Positions 8,559 to 14,822 of a DNA stretch of 64,000 nt are shown one piece after another. A model generated the notes under the pieces. That model searched no databases. It was not told the origin of the DNA and saw only the letters and a program-made list of their open reading frames with translations. Location of the stretch: assembly GCA_964611125.1 (NCBI GenBank), contig CAZSZO010000003.1, forward strand, positions 92,273 to 156,272, written 5' to 3'. Positions within the stretch are counted from its first letter, which is position 1. Each line of letters opens with the position of its first letter. The position numbers and the translations under genes were made by a program. Source of the DNA: JAEUIX01 sp964611125. GTDB lineage: Bacteria > Planctomycetota > Phycisphaerae > Phycisphaerales > UBA1924.

Positions 8559-9862
8559 GACGGGGCTCCGGGCTGGATGGGTGGCGGGAGAGACGGGATG
8601 GCGGCGGGCTTGGCGTCGCCCGGGCGGCGCGTGAGCCGAAGGGCCCGCCGGTCGAGTTCGGCCTCGACGGCGGCGAGCGAGGCCCCGGCGGCGATGAGCT
8701 TGGTGAGGGTGAAAAACAGCACATCCGCCGCCTCGCGGGCTGCTTCGTCGGGGGCGCCAGCGTGGGCGAGCTCGCCGGCCTCCTCAACCAGCTTGGCGGT
8801 GAGCAGCGCGGGATCGGCCAGGAGGCGCGCGGCGTAGGAACCGGGGGTCGGGTCGGCGGCCCGCTGGCGCAGCGTCTGCTCCAGGGCGGCCAGGCCGCGG
8901 GCGGGGCCGAAGCAGGTGCGGGCGCCGGTGTGGCAGAATCCGGGGCCGGACTGGCGGACGGTGAAGCGCAGCGTGTCGCGATCGCAATCGAGGTCGACCC
9001 GCAGGAGTTGCTGCTCGGCGCCGGAGGATTCGCCCTTGCGCCACAGCCGGCCGCGCGAGCGCGACCAGTAGACGCCCTTGCGGGTCGAGATGGCCTCGGC
9101 CAGGGAGACGGACGAAGAGTAGGCGAGCCCAAGGGCGGCGCCGCCTTCGTCGCAGACCACGGTTGGGAACAGACCGTCCGGACGGTCGGTCCGGAGGCAC
9201 GCGGCGGTGCAGCCAGCCAGGGTCACAACGCCCCGGTACAGGGCCATGCCGACCTGGGCATCGGCCCCCAGGCGGTCGGCGAGGGCGACGTCGGCATCGG
9301 TGGCGACGCCCCCGGCGATGGTGAGGCGGGCATCGCCGGCGAGGGCCGCGAGGGCGGCGATCCGTTCGGCGGGGAGGCCCGTCATCCGGCCCTCGCGCTC
9401 GACCAGGGTCACCAGGAAGCCGCCGACGTGGGGGCGGAGTTGCGGGATGACGTCCTCGACGCGCCGGCCGGTGGCGTGGCGCCAGCCTGCGACGACGACC
9501 TCGCCGTCGCGGGCGTCGATGGCGGCGATGACGCGCTCGCGCGGCAGGCGGGCCAGCAGGTCGGGCCGGGCGGCGGTGCCGAGGATGATGCGGGCGGCGC
9601 CGGCGTCGAGCCAACGCACGGCGGTTTCATAATCGCGGATGCCGCCGCCGACCCGGCAGGGCGCCGCGCGGACAAGTTGCCGGATGAGGGCCTGGTTATC
9701 GCCTTCGCCTTTGGCCGCGTCGAGGTCGATCACGGCGACCTCGCCGACGACGCTGAATCGCTCGAGCAGCGGGAAGGGGTCGCCGGCGTCGATCTCGAGC
9801 CGCTCGCCGCCGACGAGCTGCACGGTGCGGCCGCCCATGAGGTCGATCGAGGGGATGATCAC
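8555..9862 (-). CDS. hisAIE: Fused HisA - HisI - HisE (isomerase / PR-AMP cyclohydrolase / PR-ATP pyrophosphohydrolase), HIS4-like
   Basis: A 435-residue three-domain protein. Residues 1-~215 are HisA (ProFAR isomerase): MIIPSIDLMGG with acid Asp7, VGGGIRD at 71-77, Asp116 in VIAAID, and IAGGVATDADV. Residues ~224-320 are HisI (PR-AMP cyclohydrolase): TDRPDGLFPTVVCDEGG, WSRSRGRLWRKGESSG, the metal-binding DCDRD (292-296), and FCHTGARTCF with Cys310 and Cys317. Residues ~325-420 are HisE (PR-ATP pyrophosphohydrolase): KLVEEAGEL and EAADVLFF. Instead of the usual bacterial YMN motif, HisI reads LGLAYSSS, as I recall for fungal HIS4. It therefore covers steps 2, 3 and 4. A GTG start overlaps the hisF stop and its own stop overlaps hisD. 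Confidence 0.92.
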   Translation of the reverse strand: MIIPSIDLMGGRTVQLVGGERLEIDAGDPFPLLERFSVVGEVAVIDLDAAKGEGDNQALIRQLVRAAPCRVGGGIRDYETAVRWLDAGAARIILGTAARPDLLARLPRERVIAAIDARDGEVVVAGWRHATGRRVEDVIPQLRPHVGGFLVTLVEREGRMTGLPAERIAALAALAGDARLTIAGGVATDADVALADRLGADAQVGMALYRGVVTLAGCTAACLRTDRPDGLFPTVVCDEGGAALGLAYSSSVSLAEAISTRKGVYWSRSRGRLWRKGESSGAEQQLLRVDLDCDRDTLRFTVRQSGPGFCHTGARTCFGPARGLAALEQTLRQRAADPTPGSYAARLLADPALLTAKLVEEAGELAHAGAPDEAAREAADVLFFTLTKLIAAGASLAAVEAELDRRALRLTRRPGDAKPAAIPSLPPPIQPGAPS

Positions 9863-10632
9863 GCGATGAACTCCTGGGGTGGACGGACCGGGACGCCGAG
9901 GGCGAGCAACTCGCGCTTGACGGCGTCGACGGTGGTGTCGGCGTCGTGGAAGATGGACGCGGCGAGGGCCGCGTCGGCGCCGGCGGCGAAGGCCTGAGCC
10001 ATGTGCGCGGCGGAATCGGCCCCGCCGGAGGCGATGACGGGCACGCCCACGGCGGAGCTGACGGCGCTGAGCAGCGGCAGGTCGTAGCCCGACCGGGCGC
10101 CGTCGCGATCAAAGCTTGTGAGGAGCACCTCGCCGATGCCCAGGGCCTCCGCCTGGCGGGCCCAGGCGGTGACGCTCAGGTCGCGCCGGCGGCGGCCGGC
10201 GTGCGTGACGACGACCCAGGCGCCCTCGCCCGCGGATGCGGCGTCGATGGCCAGGACGGTGCACTGGCGACCGAACTCGCCCGAGAGGCGGGCGATGAGG
10301 CCCGGATCCTCCACGGCGGCGGTGTTGACGCTGACCTTGTCGGCCCCGGCCTGGAGGGCGGCGCGGGCGTCATCGACCGAGCGGATGCCCCCGCCCACCG
10401 TGAGGGGAACATCGAGCACGCGCCGGACGGCCCGGATGGTCGCCAGCATGGCGAGGCGGCCTTCGAGCGTGGCGGTGACATCGAGGATGACCAGCTCATC
10501 GGCGCCCTGACGGGCGTAGGCGTGGGCGAGCTCGGCGGGGTCGCCGGCGTCGCGCAGGTTGGCGAACTGCACGCCCTTGACGACACGCCCGTCGCGGACA
10601 TCGAGGCACGGGATGACGCGGCGGGTCAGCAT
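9859..10632 (-). CDS. hisF: Imidazole glycerol phosphate synthase cyclase subunit HisF
   Basis: A 257-residue TIM-barrel enzyme of the usual length. With HisH it converts PRFAR and ammonia into IGP and AICAR. It starts MLTRRVIPCLDVRDGRVVKG, with catalytic Asp11, and has the second catalytic Asp in VLAIDAASAG, the phosphate-binding VGGGIRS and the typical LLTSFDRDGARSGYDLPLL and VPVIASGGA segments. The ATG start lies inside the end of hisH (overlap 10626-10632, ATGCTGA). Its stop overlaps the GTG of the HisA/I/E fusion. As usual it lies directly beside its partner gene hisH. Confidence 0.97.
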   Translation of the reverse strand: MLTRRVIPCLDVRDGRVVKGVQFANLRDAGDPAELAHAYARQGADELVILDVTATLEGRLAMLATIRAVRRVLDVPLTVGGGIRSVDDARAALQAGADKVSVNTAAVEDPGLIARLSGEFGRQCTVLAIDAASAGEGAWVVVTHAGRRRRDLSVTAWARQAEALGIGEVLLTSFDRDGARSGYDLPLLSAVSSAVGVPVIASGGADSAAHMAQAFAAGADAALAASIFHDADTTVDAVKRELLALGVPVRPPQEFIA

Positions 10633-11276
10633 GCGGGCGCCTCCGCCACGGCGAGCCAGCGCCCGAGCAGCGCGGCGCCCCAGGCGCCAGAAAGCTCGGG
10701 GTGGAACTGGCAGGCCAGCTGGGGGCCGCGCTCGAGGGCGGCGATGAAGGGGCCGCCGTAGTGGGCCGTCGCGGCGAGCCAGCCGGGCGGACCTTGCCTG
10801 CCGGGCTGAGGCGCCAGCGGCAGGGCGAAGGTGTTGGCGAAGTACGCGAAGCCGGGACGGATGAGGCTGGCGCCGGGCGGAGGCTCGACGGCGTTCCAGC
10901 CCATTTGCGGGGAACGGGGGCCGCCCAGGCGGGTGACCGCGCCGGGGAGCACCGCGAGGCCAGCGACGCCGGGGCTCTCCTGGCTGGCGGCGGCAAGGAG
11001 CTGGAGCCCGAGGCAGATGGCCAGCAGGGGGCGGCCGGCACGGAGGCGTTCGATGAGCGGCTCAACGAGCCCGGCGCGGGTGAGCGCATCCATGCCCGGA
11101 CCGAAGGCCCCGACCCCCGGCAACACGAGCACCGGGGCGCGGGCGATGTCGCGCGGGTCGGCGGTGAGGCGCGGGGCGCGGCCCAGGCGCTCGAAGGCGG
11201 CGCACACCGAGGCGGTGTTGGCGACGCCGGTGGCGATGATCGCGACCTCGGCCTGGTCAGGCGGTCGCGGGGTCAC
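10626..11276 (-). CDS. hisH: Imidazole glycerol phosphate synthase glutaminase subunit HisH
   Basis: A 216-residue class I glutamine amidotransferase. The oxyanion segment LPGVGAFGPGM, the nucleophile Cys in LLAICLGLQLLA and the catalytic His-Glu pair in CQFHPELSGAWG are all present. It supplies ammonia to HisF. The GTG at 11276 is chosen because it forms a GTGA overlap with the stop of hisB, like most junctions in this operon. A much longer reading to 11465 would run into hisB and has no domain content. It is slightly longer than many HisH proteins because of a Pro/Gly-rich stretch (LAPQPGRQGPPGW) in the second half. Confidence 0.95.
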   Translation of the reverse strand: MTPRPPDQAEVAIIATGVANTASVCAAFERLGRAPRLTADPRDIARAPVLVLPGVGAFGPGMDALTRAGLVEPLIERLRAGRPLLAICLGLQLLAAASQESPGVAGLAVLPGAVTRLGGPRSPQMGWNAVEPPPGASLIRPGFAYFANTFALPLAPQPGRQGPPGWLAATAHYGGPFIAALERGPQLACQFHPELSGAWGAALLGRWLAVAEAPAC

Positions 11277-11920
11277 AGGACCCCCTTGGTGCTGGGAACG
11301 TCGGCGCGGCCGTCGCGGGCGATGGCCCGGCGGAGGGCGAGGGCCAGGGCCTTGGACGCCGCCTCGGCGCGATGGTGGTCGTTGGAACCGCGGAGCACAT
11401 CGATGTGCAGAGTGGCCCGCAGGGCGGTGGCGAGGGAACTGAAGAAGTGCGCGATGTTCTCGCACGCGACAGTCCCGAGCATCTCGCGGGTGAGGCCGAG
11501 GTCGATCCAGGCGCCCGGGCGGCCGGAGAGGTCGATGACGGCGCGGGCGAGGGCCTCGTCGAGAGGGGCGTAGGCGGAGCCGAAGCGGGCGACGCCGCGG
11601 CGGTCGGCCAGGGCTTGATCGAGGGCCTGCCCGAGGGCGATGCCGCAGTCTTCGACGGTGTGGTGGTCGTCGATGTGCAGGTCGCCCTGCGCTGAGAGCT
11701 TGAGATCAAGCCGGGCGTGACGGGCGAGGGCGTCGAGCAGGTGATCGAGGAACGGCAGGCCGGTGGCGAGGGTGGTCTGCCCGGCGCCATCGAGACTCAC
11801 CTCGACAGTGATGTGGGTTTCACGGGTGCGGCGCTCCAAGCGGGCGGTGCGCGGGCCGAGCGATGCCGCGGCGGGGGTGTTGGGCGTGGGGGCGGAGGAG
11901 ATGGTGGTTGGGGTGTTCAT
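11273..11920 (-). CDS. hisB: Imidazoleglycerol-phosphate dehydratase
   Basis: A 215-residue single-domain HisB (dehydratase only, no fused phosphatase). It removes water from IGP to give imidazole acetol phosphate, using manganese. The duplicated metal-binding motifs are visible: HIDDHHTVEDCGIALGQAL in the first half and LRGSNDHHRAEAASKALALA in the second, along with LPFLDHLLDALARHARLDL and the C-terminal PSTKGVL. An Ala/Thr/Pro-rich extension of about 20 residues precedes the domain. The ATG overlaps the hisC stop (ATGA, 11917-11920). Confidence 0.97.
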   Translation of the reverse strand: MNTPTTISSAPTPNTPAAASLGPRTARLERRTRETHITVEVSLDGAGQTTLATGLPFLDHLLDALARHARLDLKLSAQGDLHIDDHHTVEDCGIALGQALDQALADRRGVARFGSAYAPLDEALARAVIDLSGRPGAWIDLGLTREMLGTVACENIAHFFSSLATALRATLHIDVLRGSNDHHRAEAASKALALALRRAIARDGRADVPSTKGVL

Positions 11921-13446
11921 GGGAGCACGCTCTGCAAGGCTTCGAGGCGATCGATGACGCGCGCGAACCCGGACCGCAGGAGCTCGCGGGAGAGGCCGTC
12001 GCCGGCGGGCGCGAGGGCGATGGGGACGAAGTTGGCCGATCGGGCGAGGCGGCGCGATTCGGGGCGGGCGCCGATCAGCCAGCCAGCCCCGCCCGGCTCG
12101 CGACTGAACTCCTCGGGGCTGATGGCGCGGGCTGGGCGCCCGGGCGCGAGGACTTGGAGGACTCCGGCAAGCTCCGCGGCGGGCCGGCGGGAGAGCACCT
12201 TGACCTCCATGGTGGCGGGCGGCAGGCCAAGACGGGCCGCCGCGGCGGCGTCCTGCGCCGTCAGAGCGGCGGGCGATGCGAACCCCGGGAGGGAATCGAG
12301 GTCGATGACCAGGGCGCGCGGCGCGAGGGTTGACCGGAGAGCCGCGGTCAGGCGGGCCATGTCGCCGGCGTCGGCCGGGCAGGTGATCCGGACGGCGTCC
12401 TCCAAGAGTGGGCGGCCCGGGAAGATGCGGACAGCGATCCCGAGGCCGGCCAGGGCGTCGCGGAGCCAGATGGACCGTTCCGGGTTGCCCGCGCGGGCGA
12501 AGGCGAAGTTGCCCTGCGAATCCCCGGCTGGCGCCCCGAGGGTGGTCAGCAGCGATTCGAGCTCGATCCGCTCGGCCCGCACCTGGACGACTCCGGCGGC
12601 GAAGTCCTCGCCTGGGGTCTTCAGGCGGTGGTAGGCGGCGGCGAGGGAGGGGGTGGCGACCGCGTAGGGGCCGCCCTGGGCGCGCAGGCGGTCGATGATC
12701 GCCGCGGGACCGACGGCGTAGCCGACGCGCAGCCCGGCGAGGCCCCAGGCCTTGGAGAGGGTGCGGATGACGACGACGTTGGGGATGGCGGCGATCAGTC
12801 GGGTAGGGTCGCCGTCGGCGAACTCGATATAGGCCAGATCGACCATGAGGAGCACACCGGCCCGCTCGCTGACGAGTGCCGCGGCCTGGAGGTCGGGGAG
12901 GCGGACGGCGAGGCCGGTGGGGTTGTTGGGGGTGACAATGGCCGCGAGGCGCACCTCGCTGGAGCGGAGCTGATCGAGGAAGGCCTGAATCGGGAAATCA
13001 CCGGTGGTCCATTCGACCGACCGGACGGTCGCACCGGCCATGTTGATGGCGCGCGGGATCATCTCAAAGGTTGGCGCGTGGACGAGGCCGACATCGCCCG
13101 GCCGGAGGGCGGCCCGGCAGACGCGGTCGATGGCGTCGTCGCCCCCGGCGGTCACCAGCACGCAGGCCGGGTCAACTTCAAGGCGCTGGGCCAGGAGCCG
13201 CTCGAGGGCCGCGGCGGAGGGGTAGCGGCGGAGATCTTCGCAGGTGACGCGGGCCAGGGCCTCGGCGGTGATCACGGGCGATCTGGGGCCCTCGTTCGCG
13301 TCGAGGCTGAGGTCGGTGGGCTGGATGGCTCGGGCCGGCGCATACGCCCCGGCGCCCGGGGGGAGGGGCGGCAGAAGCGGCCGGAGCCGCTGCGCGGGGG
13401 CGCGGGATGGGGGAAGCGGTGGTGGGGGAGGATTGGCAGGGCTCAT
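11917..13446 (-). CDS. hisC: Histidinol-phosphate aminotransferase fused to a degenerate HAD-like domain
   Basis: A 509-residue protein. Residues ~35-375 are a fold-type I PLP aminotransferase: LDANEGPRSP, VTAGGDDAIDRVCRA, VTPNNPTGLAV, MVDLAYIEF and the PLP-lysine segment TLSKAWGLAGLRVGYAVG. It transaminates imidazole acetol phosphate. Residues ~378-509 are extra: ALVIDLDSLPG (Asp382, Asp384) resembles HAD motif I, VLSRRPAAELAGVL resembles motif II, and WLIGARPESRRLARSANFVPI resembles the final HAD strand and loop, but the usual acidic motif IV is missing. The domain may be a decayed histidinol-phosphate phosphatase or a structural remnant. The ATG at 13446 overlaps the hisG stop (ATGA). No separate hisN is visible in the window. 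Confidence 0.9.
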   Translation of the reverse strand: MSPANPPPPPLPPSRAPAQRLRPLLPPLPPGAGAYAPARAIQPTDLSLDANEGPRSPVITAEALARVTCEDLRRYPSAAALERLLAQRLEVDPACVLVTAGGDDAIDRVCRAALRPGDVGLVHAPTFEMIPRAINMAGATVRSVEWTTGDFPIQAFLDQLRSSEVRLAAIVTPNNPTGLAVRLPDLQAAALVSERAGVLLMVDLAYIEFADGDPTRLIAAIPNVVVIRTLSKAWGLAGLRVGYAVGPAAIIDRLRAQGGPYAVATPSLAAAYHRLKTPGEDFAAGVVQVRAERIELESLLTTLGAPAGDSQGNFAFARAGNPERSIWLRDALAGLGIAVRIFPGRPLLEDAVRITCPADAGDMARLTAALRSTLAPRALVIDLDSLPGFASPAALTAQDAAAAARLGLPPATMEVKVLSRRPAAELAGVLQVLAPGRPARAISPEEFSREPGGAGWLIGARPESRRLARSANFVPIALAPAGDGLSRELLRSGFARVIDRLEALQSVLP

Positions 13447-14318
13447 GGGATGATCTGCCCCGGGTTGGAAACGACGATGTCGGAGCCGCCGGCGGCGCGG
13501 ATGCGGGGGATGACTTCGGCGAGGCTGGCCCGCGGCGCGGCGACGCGGATGGCGAAGCCGGCCCCGGCATGCAGGGTGGAGACGGTCGGCTCGCGCATGC
13601 ACGGGAGGACGGCGATGACCTGCTCAAGCAGGCCGGCGGGGACGTTGAGATCGATCATCACGCGCTGGCGGGCGTCGAGGACGGAGCGGCAGAGCATGGC
13701 GATGGTCTCGATGCGGGCGCGCTTGCCAGGGTCGCGCATCGCCGCGGTCGAGGCGTAGAGGCGCGTGGAGGAGCGCATGACCTCGTCGATGATGCGCAGG
13801 CCGTTGGCGACCAGCGTGGCGCCGGTGGCGGTGTTGTCGACGATGCAGTCGGCGTCCTCGGGGGGGAACACTTCGGTGGCGCCATAGGTGTGGAGGAGCG
13901 TGGCGGTGAGGCCCTTGCGGGCGATCCAGTCCTGAGTGAGGCGGCGGTACTCGCTGGCGACGACGAGGGGGCGGTCGGGGAGGCGGCCATCGCGGAGAAT
14001 CGACTCGGGCGCCGCGGCGACGATGCGCACGCCGTCGAGCCCGGTGTCGAGCAGCTCGACGAGTTCGGCGCCGGTCTCACCGACCCAGTCGGCGCCGGCG
14101 AAGCCGAGGTCGCGGGCGCCGACGGCGAGCATGCTGACGACGTTCTGCGGCTTGAGAATCTTGCAATCAACGCCTGGCAGGGAGACCTGCGGGCGGTATT
14201 CGCGGGCCCCGGCGGAGAGGCGGATGCCGGCGGCGGCGAGGAGATCCACGACGCCATGCTGCATCCGCCCCTTGGGGACGGCCAGGCGGAGGACTTCGTT
14301 GGTGGTGCTGGGGGCCAT
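13443..14318 (-). CDS. hisG: ATP phosphoribosyltransferase, long form
   Basis: A 291-residue enzyme that joins ATP and PRPP in the committed first step of histidine synthesis. Catalytic-domain motifs: LRLAVPKGRM at the start, DLGFAGADWVGE, and the PRPP-binding loop DCIVDNTATGATLVANGL. Residues ~215-291 form the long-form C-terminal regulatory domain (VPAGLLEQVIAVLPCM, APRASLAEVIPRIRAAGGSD), which in other bacteria binds histidine for feedback inhibition. The ATG at 14318 is preceded by GGAG with a six-base spacer. It is the first structural gene after the leader peptide and terminator hairpin. Confidence 0.96.
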   Translation of the reverse strand: MAPSTTNEVLRLAVPKGRMQHGVVDLLAAAGIRLSAGAREYRPQVSLPGVDCKILKPQNVVSMLAVGARDLGFAGADWVGETGAELVELLDTGLDGVRIVAAAPESILRDGRLPDRPLVVASEYRRLTQDWIARKGLTATLLHTYGATEVFPPEDADCIVDNTATGATLVANGLRIIDEVMRSSTRLYASTAAMRDPGKRARIETIAMLCRSVLDARQRVMIDLNVPAGLLEQVIAVLPCMREPTVSTLHAGAGFAIRVAAPRASLAEVIPRIRAAGGSDIVVSNPGQIIP

Positions 14319-14361
14319 GTCGGTCTCCGGGGGTTGAGGCCCGAAGCCGGCGGCTCGCTGC

Positions 14362-14393
14362 AAAAGCGAAGACGCCGGCTTGGGGCCGGCGTC
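14362..14393 (-). terminator. Attenuator terminator hairpin of the histidine operon
   Basis: On the minus strand GACGCCGGC, a five-base loop and GCCGGCGTC (14393-14371) form a perfect nine-bp GC stem, followed by TTCGCTTTT. The hairpin sits between the His-rich leader peptide (stop at 14429) and the hisG ATG (14318), the position expected for an attenuator. The T-tract is interrupted, which suits conditional rather than full termination. The competing antiterminator pairing could not be worked out by eye. Confidence 0.8.
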
Positions 14394-14428
14394 GCGTGGA
14401 TGGGTGGATGGTCTAACCGCCCGTCACG

Positions 14429-14491
14429 TCAACCGACCCACGTCTCGGCGTGGTGGTGATGGGCGTGATGATGAGCGGCGGCGAAAGGCAT
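14429..14491 (-). CDS. hisL: Histidine operon leader peptide (seven His codons)
   Basis: A 20-codon reading frame, MPFAAAHHHAHHHHAETWVG, followed by TGA. Seven of the twenty residues are His, in two runs (three and four). It lies between a sigma-70-like promoter and a terminator hairpin upstream of hisG. In classical his attenuation, as in enterobacteria, ribosome stalling at His codons when charged tRNA-His is scarce lets an antiterminator form. The sequence order here fits that model fully. There is no Shine-Dalgarno sequence before the ATG, and the predicted transcription start lies only about two bases upstream, so the peptide may be translated from a leaderless end. The frame is distinct from an overlapping ATG at 14498. 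Confidence 0.88.
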   Translation of the reverse strand: MPFAAAHHHAHHHHAETWVG

Positions 14492-14822
14492 GGAGCATGA
14501 TTATGGCTGGGGGGGCCGGCGGGTCAAGCGAAGGGGGCGGGGCGCCGAGCGCTGTGGCGGGCGTACGAGGCGCGCCAGCCCGTGAAGGGGGGCTGCGGGC
14601 GCCCGTGGGCGCACTGAGAAGCAAAATCGCGCAGAAGCCGCGCTTGCGCGCGAGCGCGCCGCGACGCGCAGATTCCGCCCGGTCTTGAAGTTGGGGAATC
14701 TCCTTGTGTTCGCGATCAAGCCCCCACCGGCGCTGACCGATTCGACAGCGGTTAGGGCGCTCGCGTTGTTGCGTGAGCCCTTCGGCCGTCAAGGTCAGTT
14801 GAAGAACGCTGGGGAATACTCC
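14492..14822. other. Divergent intergenic region between his operon and giant surface-protein gene
   Basis: About 330 bp. The left end holds the his promoter. The rest presumably carries the promoter of the giant gene on the plus strand, but no convincing -35/-10 pair was found there. Reading could in principle extend upstream from 14823 to a TTG at 14685, but this adds sequence without a signal peptide or motif. Nothing else is recognised. Confidence 0.5.
14500..14527 (-). promoter_or_regulatory. Predicted sigma-70-type promoter of the histidine operon
   Basis: On the minus strand TTGACC (14527-14522) is followed after 16 bases by CATAAT (14505-14500). Transcription would start about seven bases later, near 14493, almost at the leader-peptide ATG (14491). 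The -35 matches five of six consensus positions and the -10 matches five of six. It is unusually clear for such GC-rich DNA, and its place directly before the His-rich leader supports it. Confidence 0.7.

Noticed and set aside
11277..11465. Longer N-terminus for HisH starting near 11465
   Set aside because: The extra residues are Arg/Pro-rich shadow of hisB; the GTG at 11276 fits the GTGA coupling used at other junctions.
13447..13602. Longer N-terminus for HisC starting near 13602
   Set aside because: It overlaps hisG extensively and has no aminotransferase features; the ATG at 13446 forms an ATGA overlap with the hisG stop.
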